Shown here: positions 16,389-24,482 of the stretch, piece by piece
Position numbering within the stretch: position 1 is the first letter of the stretch
Layout of the letters: each line of letters opens with the position of its first letter
From: Limnochordia bacterium
GTDB taxonomy: Bacteria; Bacillota; Limnochordia; Darwinibacteriales; B1SED10-159
Assembly (NCBI GenBank): GCA_007132255.1
Contig: SLOZ01000487.1
Span: 1 to 27,245, forward strand
Length of the DNA stretch: 27,245 nt
Direction of reading: 5' to 3'
Notes under the pieces: generated by a model
Databases searched by the model: none
Seen by the model: only the letters and a program-made list of their open reading frames with translations
What the model was told of the DNA's origin: nothing
Position numbers and translations under genes: made by a program

Positions 16389-17522
16389 GTGAGTGATGTG
16401 TATGCATCCTTGGGAGTCAAGACGCTGATTAACGCCCATGGAACCGTAACCAAGTATGGCGGATCGACCATGCCACCCCAGGTGATCGCAGCCATGCAGT
16501 CTGCTTCGCAGGCCTACGTGGAACTCGAGGACCTGCAACTCAAGGCCGGAGCCCGTTTGGCTTCCTTAGCAGGTGTCCCAGCGGCCCACATCACCACAGG
16601 AGCAGCTGCGGGCATCGTGCTTTCGGTTGCAGCTTGTATCGCTGGGACCAATCCCGAATGGGTTCGCCGTATCCCTAACACAGAAGGTATGAAAAACGAG
16701 ATCATTCTGCTGCACAGTCACATATGTCCCTACGAACAGCAGGTTCGGCAGGGCGGCGGTCGAGTGGTTACCGTGGGATCCGATCATTTCACCGATATTC
16801 ATGACGTAGAGAAAGCCGTGAATGAACGAACGGCTGCCATCCTTTATTTCGCAGAAAGCAGAAATACCCAGGGAAGTCTACCTCTCCGGGACATCATAAC
16901 TTTGGCCAAACTCCGTGGCCTACCGGTGTTGGTGGATGCGGCTGCCGAACTGCCACCGCCAAAGCATCTGGCTTCCTACATCAACCTCGGCGCGGATCTT
17001 GTGCAGTTCAGCGGTGGCAAGGACATCCGGGGTCCGCAATCGTCTGGTTTTATCCTCGGCAGCGCGTCCTTGATCGAAGGCTGCCGTCTTAACAGCAGCC
17101 CACACAGCTCCATTGGCCGTCCCTTCAAGGTGGACAAGGAGACGATCATCGGACTATTGACAGCTGTTGAGCTGTATCTCGAACAGGACTTCACCGCGGA
17201 AATGCAGCAGTGGCAGCGACAAGCTGATTATGTGACAAACCACCTGCAGGTTCTGGATGGAGTAACGGCTCGCACCGACTATGGACAAGAGCCGGGAATA
17301 CAGCCGGCCTGCATCCCCCGGACCTACGTGACATGGGACACGGCAAGGTATCGCCTAACAAAAAACCAGCTGATAGGACAACTGAAAAGCGGCGAACCCG
17401 GAGTCATCGTCAGTGACTTCCCAGACGAAGGCATTGCTATCAATCCCCACATGCTCGAGGCCGGTGAAGAAGAATTGGTAGCGAAGCGAATCCAAGCCGT
17501 CTTGGCCAAACACCGGCTCTGA
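16389..17522 (+). CDS. SelA/DgaE-like PLP-dependent enzyme
   Basis: This is a 377-residue fold-type-I PLP enzyme of the group containing L-seryl-tRNA(Sec) selenium transferase SelA and the D-glucosaminate-6-phosphate ammonia-lyase DgaE. Visible features are the N-terminal VKTLINAHGTVTKYGGS, a TTGAAAGI cofactor-phosphate loop, the aspartate of VLVDAAAELPP (~183) and the Schiff-base lysine K211 in QFSGGKDIRGPQSSG. It lacks the length of a full SelA, and no selB or selC is nearby, so an amino-sugar-acid or related lyase role is likelier than selenocysteine synthesis. The start is GTG at 16389, seven bases after AGGAGG; the ATG at 16371 lies upstream of that SD. It converges on the fucU-like gene with 35 bases between stops. 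Substrate inferred, not shown. Confidence 0.85.
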   Translation: MSDVYASLGVKTLINAHGTVTKYGGSTMPPQVIAAMQSASQAYVELEDLQLKAGARLASLAGVPAAHITTGAAAGIVLSVAACIAGTNPEWVRRIPNTEGMKNEIILLHSHICPYEQQVRQGGGRVVTVGSDHFTDIHDVEKAVNERTAAILYFAESRNTQGSLPLRDIITLAKLRGLPVLVDAAAELPPPKHLASYINLGADLVQFSGGKDIRGPQSSGFILGSASLIEGCRLNSSPHSSIGRPFKVDKETIIGLLTAVELYLEQDFTAEMQQWQRQADYVTNHLQVLDGVTARTDYGQEPGIQPACIPRTYVTWDTARYRLTKNQLIGQLKSGEPGVIVSDFPDEGIAINPHMLEAGEEELVAKRIQAVLAKHRL

Positions 17523-17557
17523 ACAAAGACGCTCAGAGCTTACGGGCTCCCGCTGCG

Positions 17558-17989
17558 TCACTCGACAACAACACCCTTGGTAAGAATAATGTTAGCATAG
17601 AGCGCCCGCTCCCCTGTGGCCACAACAGCATAGGCCTGCTTGGCACGTTCGTAGAAAGCAAAGCGTTCCACCTGTTCCAGTGTATCGCGGCGTTCATCGT
17701 ACTGCTGGATGATGCTGCGATACTCATCCCAGATGCCGGGTCTTGTATTGTCACCTGGAACTACTTGCATCAGCGCAGCGGGTTTCTCAACAAACGTATC
17801 CAGCGGAAAGAACTGCAGCACGGCACGGAGCAGTTCTGGAACGCCGTGACCGTCACAGCGTACTAACCGCTGAGCCACACTGGCTGCGGGGAAATTGCCG
17901 TCGGCGAAAACGATTTCGTCACCGTGCCCCATTTCCATAAGGATCTTCAAGAGTTCGGGAGACAGAATTGCGGGTACTCCTTTTAACAT
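17558..17989 (-). CDS. fucU: RbsD/FucU-family sugar mutarotase
   Basis: This is a 143-residue protein of typical FucU length (about 140). The N-terminal LKGVPAILSPELLKILMEMGHGDEIV and FADGNFPA segment contains the catalytic-type histidine H22 and conserved D24 and D30. The C-terminal FAFYERAKQAYAVVATGE and YANIILTKGVV match FucU proteins, which interconvert alpha and beta anomers of fucose and related sugars in the cytoplasm. The start is the ATG at 17989, seven bases after GAGGA; the ATG two codons earlier is too close to that SD, and an upstream frame to 18058 crosses the promoter. Preceded by its own promoter at 18016-18045. The family is secure; whether the sugar is L-fucose is unknown, as no fucose isomerase or kinase is in the window. 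Confidence 0.88.
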   Translation of the reverse strand: MLKGVPAILSPELLKILMEMGHGDEIVFADGNFPAASVAQRLVRCDGHGVPELLRAVLQFFPLDTFVEKPAALMQVVPGDNTRPGIWDEYRSIIQQYDERRDTLEQVERFAFYERAKQAYAVVATGERALYANIILTKGVVVE

Positions 17990-18015
17990 GTTCATGTCCT
18001 CGCTTTCATCGATTC

Positions 18016-18045
18016 TATATAGTTGGATTCCCAGTGTCCTTACAA
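18016..18045 (-). promoter_or_regulatory. Promoter of the FucU-type gene
   Basis: On the minus strand TTGTAA (18045-18040) and TATATA (18021-18016) are separated by 18 bases. Transcription would begin near 18009, about 20 bases before the ATG at 17989. Confidence 0.55.
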
Positions 18046-18140
18046 GAGCCTTACACACCTTTGCGCCGTATCGGAATCGTCCGCTTCAAGGGCGAAGACC
18101 CGCTGCGTGATGGGCAAAGACTGCACTGGAGGTGGTTACT

Positions 18141-19112
18141 ATGGCGTGGGACCAAAGTGTCAGCGATTGGCTGCTGGCCGGCGATATTTCCATCGTTTAC
18201 CAAGCAAAACGGGATCTTCTGCCCGCCGCTGAACCGGAACTGCAGCAGCTCCAAGTACGCATACCGCTGGAAGGCTGGGGTCAGAAACTGCTCGATGCTC
18301 GTCGACCCGATGGGCATTGGGGCCGCGGCTACTATTCACCAAAATGGACTAGCACCCACTACTCCCTTCTGGATCTGCGTTTACTCTGTCCACCCCGAGA
18401 CAACCGTCCGTGCCGTGAAACTCTGTCCATGCTCTTATCGGAGTGCATCGCCAAAGACGGCGGTGTCAATTACGCGAAAACCGTGCCCGACAGTGATGTC
18501 TGCATTGCGGGCATGGTCTTGAATATGGCCTGCTACTTCGGGATGGAACAGACTCTGCTTACAACCCTTGTAGATTTCCTGTTTAGGACGTCGCTTCCCA
18601 TTGGTGGTTGGAACTGTGCCCACACGAAAGGCCATCAGCACTTCTCCGCCCACACCACCATCAGCGTTCTGGAAGGCTTACTCAGTTACCTGAAGTGGGG
18701 CTACACGTATCGTCATGCGGACATTGGCGCCCTGGTGGCGGCGGGTGAAGAACAGTTCCTGATCCACCATCTCTACCAATCGCATACCTCCGGTGAACCG
18801 ATGGATGTACGGATGACAAAGCTTTCGTACCCACCGCGCTGGCACTCCGATATTCTCAGAGTTCTCGACTATTTCCGAGCTGCGGGTCGGCCCTACGACC
18901 CCCGTATGGACGATGCGTTGCGGATCCTACGAACCAAACGTCACCGCGATGGGCGCTGGCCTCTCCAGGCCAACCATCCCGGCCAGGTGCATGTTGCCAT
19001 GGAAGCACCAGGAAAAGCCAGCCGTTGGAACACCCTGCGAGCGCTGCGGGTGCTCGTACACTTCAAGAACAGACATTTATGTTTCGATAACCCCGAGCTT
19101 GCCGACCAGTAA
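18141..19112 (+). CDS. Alpha/alpha-toroid (prenyltransferase/squalene-cyclase-like fold) protein of unknown function
   Basis: This is a 323-residue protein with repeated short motifs typical of terpenoid-cyclase/prenyltransferase-like toroids: ARRPDGHWGRGYYSPKWTSTHYSLLDLRLL near the N-terminus, DGGVNY, GGWNC, THTTISVLEGL-like helices in the middle, and DGRWPLQ near the C-terminus. No DXDD cyclase motif is seen and there is no signal peptide or membrane segment, so terpene cyclisation is unlikely. Proteins like this are commonly annotated hypothetical beside sugar-utilisation genes. The start is the ATG at 18141, eight bases after GGAGG; an ATG at 18132 lies on the SD. It is divergent from fucU and convergent with the membrane protein downstream. 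Function not assignable. Confidence 0.7.
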   Translation: MAWDQSVSDWLLAGDISIVYQAKRDLLPAAEPELQQLQVRIPLEGWGQKLLDARRPDGHWGRGYYSPKWTSTHYSLLDLRLLCPPRDNRPCRETLSMLLSECIAKDGGVNYAKTVPDSDVCIAGMVLNMACYFGMEQTLLTTLVDFLFRTSLPIGGWNCAHTKGHQHFSAHTTISVLEGLLSYLKWGYTYRHADIGALVAAGEEQFLIHHLYQSHTSGEPMDVRMTKLSYPPRWHSDILRVLDYFRAAGRPYDPRMDDALRILRTKRHRDGRWPLQANHPGQVHVAMEAPGKASRWNTLRALRVLVHFKNRHLCFDNPELADQ

Positions 19113-19143
19113 AGAGCCCTTACCACTGCCTAGCAGGCCTTTT

Positions 19144-19890
19144 TCATAGACGTATTTCCCGCTCAATATTGACTGTTGTTCTCGGGGAAATGCCTGGTAA
19201 ACGGCATTTCACACTCGACAATAAACCACCCATTACTCTCTGTGCAACAGGGCTGCTAGGTAAGCCCCAATCATCCTCGGCCAGATCCTCCAGCAGATTC
19301 CGCAGTTCACTCACAGGTACGAAACCGGGATTGTCCGCTGCTGGGCTGCGATACTCTCCAAAATATTGAGCATGCGTTGGTGAGGATTCTACGACAATAT
19401 TGTATTGAGTCCGTGGAGGCGATAGCGTGCCGTCATCTGGGTCCAAAATGCGCAGATCATATTGTGACTCGAAGTCTGAGGTGGTACCGGCTTCATAAGC
19501 CAAAACGATCCCTTCCTCAGCCTCGATAAAACGAGACCAATTCACCGAGACCCGTGGTGGAAACGGAAACTGATCACGAAGAACATCCAGCTGCGTCAAC
19601 TGATTGTTCTCTAGCTCCAAAGCATAGAGGTAGATTGCTTGGTGATACACGGTATGCGAGCGCTCAAAGGGCATAATAAACCAAACCGGTCTCCGATAGC
19701 GCTTGACGCTGTAATCCACGAGAAAATACACGGTCTCTTCATGTTGAAACCCCGGCGAATACGTGCGGCTGTAACGAACCGGCCGATCTGGTGAATAGGG
19801 CCAAATCACCGGATACAACAGCAGACCTCCAATGAGCAAAACGATGACTACGAAGCCACCCAATAACAGCAGTAATGTTCGTTTTATCAT
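19144..19890 (-). CDS. Membrane-anchored protein of unknown function
   Basis: This is a 248-residue protein. Residues ~5-28 form one strongly hydrophobic segment (LLLLLGGFVVIVLLIGGLLLY) after a positively charged MIKR, so it is a signal anchor with the rest outside the membrane. The remainder is mixed beta/alpha with many aromatic residues and no motif I recognise. The frame extends upstream to 20088 through the MFS terminator, but the ATG at 19890, five bases after GGGAGGG, is clearly the start. It follows the MFS gene in the same direction, with a hairpin between them. Its beta-rich, acidic soluble part (ILDPDDGT, LEDLAEDDWG) could bind a ligand or wall component, but nothing supports a specific role. 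Confidence 0.65.
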   Translation of the reverse strand: MIKRTLLLLLGGFVVIVLLIGGLLLYPVIWPYSPDRPVRYSRTYSPGFQHEETVYFLVDYSVKRYRRPVWFIMPFERSHTVYHQAIYLYALELENNQLTQLDVLRDQFPFPPRVSVNWSRFIEAEEGIVLAYEAGTTSDFESQYDLRILDPDDGTLSPPRTQYNIVVESSPTHAQYFGEYRSPAADNPGFVPVSELRNLLEDLAEDDWGLPSSPVAQRVMGGLLSSVKCRLPGISPRTTVNIEREIRL

Positions 19891-20057
19891 GGTTTCCCTC
19901 CCTCGGCAGTGTTCCGAAACCTGACCATGTGGCGATTGTTGTTTCAATATTCTCCCAAAGTTCCGGTATCCTTCTGGGTATGCTGTGCTATCGGCTTGCC
20001 GCGCCCAGCCAAAATCGCATGCCCCCCCATTTAGCTGAGTTCGGCAGCCAAAAGGAA

Positions 20058-20082
20058 AATCCCTATCCTCTGGATAGGGATT
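20058..20082 (-). terminator. Hairpin overlapping the MFS stop codon
   Basis: AATCCCTATCC (20058-20068) and GGATAGGGATT (20072-20082) are exact reverse complements around a three-base loop. Read on the minus strand, the TAG stop of the MFS gene (20065-20063) lies inside the second arm, followed by TTTTCC. It is probably a terminator or partial terminator before the membrane-protein gene. Confidence 0.7.
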
Positions 20083-21253
20083 CTTCAATCACTTGCGGAG
20101 CCCGCAGAAAATTAACCAAGAACAAAGCGAAACCCGTCAAACTCAACAGCAAAGCACCGGCGAGCATAAACTGGACACCGAACGCATCAATGGTTCGTCC
20201 GCCCAGAATACTGCCCAACACCCCACCAATACCGAAGTAACTGCCTGTAGCTATGGTCTGCGCTGTAGTCTTTAACCCAGCCGGTGCAATCTGCTTCACG
20301 TAGTACACCATAGTCGGCAGAAAAACGCCAAACGACAGTGACTGAAGCGCGCCGGCATAGATCACCATCTGTGGTGAACGGGCTTGAAACAAGAGGAAAA
20401 TCCGCAGCACATAAAAGGCAGCAGCGAACAGCAACAGCCCGCGAGGCTGGAACCGCTTCAAGTACCATACCGAAAGCAGAAACACCGGCATCTCACTGAC
20501 GGCACTGACCGACATGGCCGTGCCTTGGTCCACCGGGCTGCCGCCGACACTGCGAAGAATGGCTGGCAGAAAAATCATCGTACTTTGGTGACCGATGAAG
20601 ATGACCGTGGCTGCCACAATCAAGAGCACATAATCGGGCATTTTCAACAAACGGCGCGGATCCACCTTGGCCCTCTTGTTATCCGCTGTTCGCAGATTGC
20701 TGTCCTCTATGGTACTAGCCACTGCGATGGTTACCAATGCCAATGCTGCGAAACTGTAAAACATAACGTTCCAGCCATACAGACCAATGAACCGCCCGAA
20801 AACACTGGCCACAACGGCGAACCCCACTGAACCGAAGGAACGCGTGAACCCGTAGTTGCGAGCTAACTGCGGCGATGATTCCACGGTCCAAGAATCGATG
20901 ATACTTGGCTGTGCCGACCAAAACCATCCAATCAAGCCAAGGGCAATGGCGAGCAGAACCGGACTTCCCAAATAAAGTGGAAAGAACACAATGATCAGCG
21001 CTAAGCATGCAATACAGAAAATAAAGACCTTCTTCACCGTCTGCAGTCTGTCACAGAGGTAACCCCAAAAGTATTGACCTAGAATACCCGAGAACGTCAT
21101 GATGGATAACAGCATGCCCACGAGACTATTACTGAGACCCCGTTCACCCAAGTGGTAAACATTGAATGCGCCAAAGGTTGCCCAAGAGCTCCAAAAAAAC
21201 CACTGCAGGGCACTGAATTTGTAAATCGGAGAAACCCGCAACCGCAACTGCAT
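20063..21253 (-). CDS. MFS transporter (MFS_1-like, LacY/NupG-related)
   Basis: This 396-residue polytopic membrane protein has about twelve hydrophobic helices in two halves. The loop between helices 2 and 3 carries GYLCDRLQTVKKV, a variant of the MFS D-R-x-G-R-K/R motif. QPSIIDSWTVE in the fourth to fifth helix region and YGFTRSFGSVGFAV are typical of the MFS_1-like family that includes sugar and nucleoside proton symporters. The start is the ATG at 21253, eight bases after AAGGTGG; an ATG at 21271 has no SD. It is divergent from the peptide-transporter operon and probably carries a sugar or sugar acid, but the substrate cannot be read from sequence. Confidence 0.88.
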   Translation of the reverse strand: MQLRLRVSPIYKFSALQWFFWSSWATFGAFNVYHLGERGLSNSLVGMLLSIMTFSGILGQYFWGYLCDRLQTVKKVFIFCIACLALIIVFFPLYLGSPVLLAIALGLIGWFWSAQPSIIDSWTVESSPQLARNYGFTRSFGSVGFAVVASVFGRFIGLYGWNVMFYSFAALALVTIAVASTIEDSNLRTADNKRAKVDPRRLLKMPDYVLLIVAATVIFIGHQSTMIFLPAILRSVGGSPVDQGTAMSVSAVSEMPVFLLSVWYLKRFQPRGLLLFAAAFYVLRIFLLFQARSPQMVIYAGALQSLSFGVFLPTMVYYVKQIAPAGLKTTAQTIATGSYFGIGGVLGSILGGRTIDAFGVQFMLAGALLLSLTGFALFLVNFLRAPQVIEESLSRG

Positions 21254-21589
21254 AATTACTGCCACCTTCATCGTGCTGAAAACCCAGCGTTTATTTATGG
21301 ATATGGTTCATTCATAACGATTCGCTGCCAAGGGACAGTGTCCTGCTTTGTCAGGTCTTCGGCTTCAAACTAACTGTTCCATGACATTTCCCATTGTCCC
21401 GACGGAGTTTCGGGCCATTCCAGGAAGTTCCGCAAAAATTTCCATACTTTCCCATGTACCTGGTTGTTGGAATTTTTAGGGAAATGGCTAACCATCACTG
21501 GCGAGCACGGTTTGCAGCGATAATTCGTACGAATATGCGGTTTAGGTAACATATCTTTCGTGTATACGTGAATTTTACTGCGGAAATCG
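21254..21589. other. Divergent intergenic region upstream of the second binding protein
   Basis: This separates the MFS gene from the binding-protein promoter. No gene is supported; the 60-codon frame at 21370-21552 (minus) has no SD or domain. The stretch becomes AT-rich towards 21530-21620. No convincing promoter for the MFS gene was found. Confidence 0.45.
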
Positions 21590-21618
21590 TTGACCCTTGT
21601 TTGTTTTATTGCTATAAT
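21590..21618 (+). promoter_or_regulatory. Near-consensus sigma-A/sigma-70 promoter
   Basis: TTGACC (21590-21595) and a perfect TATAAT (21613-21618) are separated by exactly 17 bases. Transcription should start near 21625. This is the strongest promoter visible in the window. Confidence 0.88.
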
Positions 21619-21620
21619 AC

Positions 21621-21688
21621 GTAAAACAGAGTTTACAGAAATCCTGCTTGAAAAACGCTTACTGCAAAGGTGGTGACACGGTTAAGCG
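21621..21688 (+). promoter_or_regulatory. Operator-like dyad at the start site and leader hairpin
   Basis: GTAAA-ACAGAG-TTTAC (21621-21636) is a short inverted repeat straddling the expected start of transcription. CGCTTA (21656-21661) pairs with TAAGCG (21683-21688) within the ~120-base leader. Either could regulate the operon; no known riboswitch consensus was recognised. Confidence 0.35.
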
Positions 21689-21744
21689 CAATGCTGATGT
21701 TGTTTGCGAATTACTCAAGACCTTTAGTAAAGGGAGGAAATGTG

Positions 21745-23316
21745 ATGATGCGACGTTCGGTATTATCGATTTTGATGTTTGGCCTGCTTGTCTCGCTGCT
21801 TGGCGGTGTCGCTTTAGCTGATACACCACAGCAGGGAGGAACTATGGTTGTGGCTCTGCGCTCCGATGCTATCAACTTTGACCCTCCGTTCATTCAAGAC
21901 GCTTCCACGTCTGGTATTGCTTTTCAGATCTTTGAGCATTTGATTGGCCGGGAGTTTGACGGTTCCTACGGTCCGCGTTTAGCGGAAAGCTGGGACATCT
22001 CCGACGATGCCACAGTATACACCTTGTATCTCCGCCAAGGTGTAAAGTTCCACGATGGTACCGATTTTAACGCTGCCGCAGCCAAATCTCACTTTGAGCG
22101 AGTGGCAGACCCAGCTACAGGTTCTCACATGGGTGAGACATACCGGCAGACTATTGCTGAGATCGAAACACCTGATGAGTACACGATCCGCTTTGTTCTG
22201 CACGAACCAAACGCTGCGTTTATCGACGAAGTGATTATTCAAAACACGGGCTATGTATCCAGTCCGACCGCTGCTGAAAGATATGGCGAAGACGCTGCCT
22301 TTAATCCTGTAGGCACCGGTGCTTTCAAGTTTGTCTCTTGGATTCCAGATACCCGCGTTGAGTTGGTTCGCAACGAAGAGTATTGGGACGGCCCTCCAAA
22401 CATCGCCGGCGTGACGTACCGTCCCATTCCAGAAGCCGCAACCCAGTTGACTGAGCTGCGGACGGGGCGCCTGCACATTATGACCACAGTGCCGGTGGAG
22501 CAGATGGCGGTTCTTGAAAATGATCCCAATATCGTGATGGTCGGGGAGCCAGACTTTAACACGCGCTATTTGGTCTTCAATTTGGCCAACCCGCTCTTCC
22601 AAGACGTTCGTGTCCGCCAGGCCATGACCTATGCTTTGGATGTGGAAGAACTGGTTGAGATCTTCCTCGAAGGCGTTGCGGCGCCGGCCAAAGGCCCCCT
22701 GCCGAACTACTCGTACTATCACAAGGATGATGTGTATACCTATCCGTATGATCCTGACAAGGCCTTGGAACTGCTGGCCGATGCTGGGTGGACCCCAGGA
22801 GCTGACGGTCTGCTGCGCAACGAGGCTGGCGAAACCTTCCAGTTCACTTTGATGTCGCCTTCAGGTCGCTACACCAAAGACCGCGAGTTGAACGAAGGTG
22901 TGCATTACCAGCTGGGCGAGTTGGGCTTTGATGTGACCTTGGAAGTTTTGGAGTTCGCCACTTTGGTCGAGAACCTTCAAACCAGTAACTTCGACCTTGG
23001 TTACATCGGCATGATGCAGCGAACTGGCGACCCCACTGCCCACTTGGATCTCATGTATGCCACCGATGGCTGGGCCAACTGGGGAGGTTATTCCAACGAC
23101 GCTGTGGACGTTCTACTGAGTGCCGGCAAACGCACCGGTGATATGGATGAGCGGATGGAGATCTACTTCGAAGCGCAAGATCTCATCGCAGCTGAAGCAC
23201 CAACGATTCCGATTATGAACGAGTTCTACCTTCTGGCCTATCGTTCGGAAGTTAAGAACTTTGAGTTCAGTGTATCTCGCACCAGTGACTACACAAAGCT
23301 CTGGATCGAACAATAG
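21745..23316 (+). CDS. ABC transporter substrate-binding protein, family 5 (DppA/OppA-like)
   Basis: This is a 523-residue extracellular binding protein of the peptide class (SBP_bac_5). A signal peptide (MRR, hydrophobic core, cleavage after GVALA at ~25) lacks a lipobox cysteine. The mature part begins DTPQQGGTMVVALRSD. Family landmarks are LAESWDISDDATVYTLYLRQGVKFHDGT-like text (~90-115), VGTGAFKFVSW (~190-200) and DVRVRQAMTYALDVEELVE (~290-308). The start is the ATG at 21745, seven bases after GGGAGG; neighbouring GTG 21742 and ATG 21748 are alternatives. It opens an operon with DppBC-type permeases and serine hydrolases, which favours peptide, glutathione or muropeptide-like ligands. Confidence 0.93.
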   Translation: MMRRSVLSILMFGLLVSLLGGVALADTPQQGGTMVVALRSDAINFDPPFIQDASTSGIAFQIFEHLIGREFDGSYGPRLAESWDISDDATVYTLYLRQGVKFHDGTDFNAAAAKSHFERVADPATGSHMGETYRQTIAEIETPDEYTIRFVLHEPNAAFIDEVIIQNTGYVSSPTAAERYGEDAAFNPVGTGAFKFVSWIPDTRVELVRNEEYWDGPPNIAGVTYRPIPEAATQLTELRTGRLHIMTTVPVEQMAVLENDPNIVMVGEPDFNTRYLVFNLANPLFQDVRVRQAMTYALDVEELVEIFLEGVAAPAKGPLPNYSYYHKDDVYTYPYDPDKALELLADAGWTPGADGLLRNEAGETFQFTLMSPSGRYTKDRELNEGVHYQLGELGFDVTLEVLEFATLVENLQTSNFDLGYIGMMQRTGDPTAHLDLMYATDGWANWGGYSNDAVDVLLSAGKRTGDMDERMEIYFEAQDLIAAEAPTIPIMNEFYLLAYRSEVKNFEFSVSRTSDYTKLWIEQ

Positions 23317-23344
23317 CCTCAGAAGTCCATTCCAGAAGCGGCCT

Positions 23345-23380
23345 GGTCACAGAATCCCGTTATCCAGGGTTTCCGTGACC
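23345..23380 (+). other. Intercistronic hairpin after the binding-protein gene
   Basis: GGTCAC (23345-23350) pairs with GTGACC (23375-23380), with further GAA/TTC and CCC/GGG pairs inside separated by single mismatches. It lies 28 bases after the stop. Without a T-run, it probably stabilises the upstream mRNA. Confidence 0.55.
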
Positions 23381-23458
23381 ATGGCAGCGCACAGTCGCTT
23401 TTCGAACAAGGTCTTGGAGTGGACCTTAGTGTAGTATAGCTTCCGTGGTTGTTTCGTT

Positions 23459-23499
23459 ACAGGCTCCAGGTGCCTGCAGTGCATTCTGGAGCCTGTTTT
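23459..23499 (+). terminator. Intercistronic rho-independent terminator/attenuator
   Basis: ACAGGCTCCAG (23459-23469) pairs perfectly with CTGGAGCCTGT (23486-23496), followed by TTTTA. It stands 27 bases before the permease start codon in the same direction. This would lower permease expression relative to the binding protein. Confidence 0.8.
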
Positions 23500-23526
23500 A
23501 AGTTACTTAAGGGAGTTGAACGGCCC

Positions 23527-24468
23527 ATGTTTCGCTACATCATTCGTCGTTTGATCTTATTGATTCCAATTCTCCTAGGCGTGGCTTTAGCCACCTTCTT
23601 GATTATGCAGTTAATTCCTGGTGACCCCGCCCGGATGATGGCTGGCCTAACGGCCAGTGAAGCTGATATCACAGCGATCCGCGTTCGTCTAGGCTTGGAC
23701 CAGCCGCTGCACATCCAATTCTGGGAGTTCCTTAAGGGTTTACTGCAGGGAGATCTGGGAACATCACTGCGCACGAGGCGCCCGGTGGCGGTTGAGATCA
23801 GTGAGCGTTTCTTTGCCACGGCCAGTTTGGCGGTGATGGCCATTGTAACGAGTATTGCTATGAGTATTCCTCTGGGCATCTTTGCTGCCCGACGGCATGG
23901 AACCTGGGGCGACAATCTCAGTATGTTAGTGGCGATGTTTGGCATTTCGGCGCCTAGTTTTTGGATCGGCCTTTTGTTGATGTATTATCTCGCATACGTG
24001 TTGCCCATCCTGCCACCATCCGGTATGTATGGTCCGCCCTGGACGTGGGTGGGTTTTCAAAGCTATATTCTACCCACTATCACGCTGTCGATTTCATCGA
24101 CGGCAATCTTAGCCCGGCTGACACGTTCTAGCATCTTGGAGATTCTCCGTCAGGATTACATTCGTACTGCTCGCAGCAAAGGATTGGCGGAACGGTTCGT
24201 GCTCTATCGTCACGCGCTGCGCAATGCTCTTATTCCTGTCATAACCTTAGCTGGTATCCAATTGGGCGCTCTGCTCGGCGGTGCTGTGGTGGTTGAAACC
24301 GTGTTTTCCTGGCCCGGACTAGGCCGCTATGTGGTCAATGCCATCCACTTTCGTGACTTTCCGGTGGTGCAGGGTGGCGTCATGTTATTCGCTCTCTGCT
24401 TTGTTCTGATCAATCTCATCGTGGATCTACTGTATGCCTTTGTGGATCCACGCATCCGTTATGAGTGA
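23527..24468 (+). CDS. ABC transporter permease, DppB-like
   Basis: This 313-residue inner-membrane permease of the peptide/nickel class has the DppB length. It begins MFRYIIRRLILLIPILLG with PGDPARMM soon after, then GLDQPLHIQFWEFL...LQGDLGTSL as in DppB/GsiC. The ATPase-contacting EAA loop is visible as DYIRTARSKGLAERFVLYRHALRNALIPVIT (~215-245), and the C-terminus carries FSWPGLGRYVVNAI. The start is the ATG at 23527; the frame extends to 23449 but that part encodes the terminator hairpin. The SD GGGAG is rather distant (11 bases). It lies between the intercistronic terminator and the DppC-like gene, whose coding frame nearly abuts it. It forms a heterodimeric channel with the next protein. 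Confidence 0.93.
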   Translation: MFRYIIRRLILLIPILLGVALATFLIMQLIPGDPARMMAGLTASEADITAIRVRLGLDQPLHIQFWEFLKGLLQGDLGTSLRTRRPVAVEISERFFATASLAVMAIVTSIAMSIPLGIFAARRHGTWGDNLSMLVAMFGISAPSFWIGLLLMYYLAYVLPILPPSGMYGPPWTWVGFQSYILPTITLSISSTAILARLTRSSILEILRQDYIRTARSKGLAERFVLYRHALRNALIPVITLAGIQLGALLGGAVVVETVFSWPGLGRYVVNAIHFRDFPVVQGGVMLFALCFVLINLIVDLLYAFVDPRIRYE

Positions 24469-24482
24469 AAGGGGAGACATCC

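Noticed and set aside
16389..17522. Selenocysteine biosynthesis (true SelA)
   Set aside because: The protein is shorter than typical SelA, and no selB, selD or tRNA(Sec) gene is nearby; a sugar-acid lyase-type relative fits better.
18141..19112. Squalene/terpene cyclase
   Set aside because: The protein is about half the usual length and lacks a DXDD motif; only the toroid-type repeats are shared.
21979..22722. A 247-codon frame on the minus strand
   Set aside because: It is antisense to the well-supported binding-protein gene at 21745-23316, has no recognisable domain and is best explained as a shadow of codon bias.
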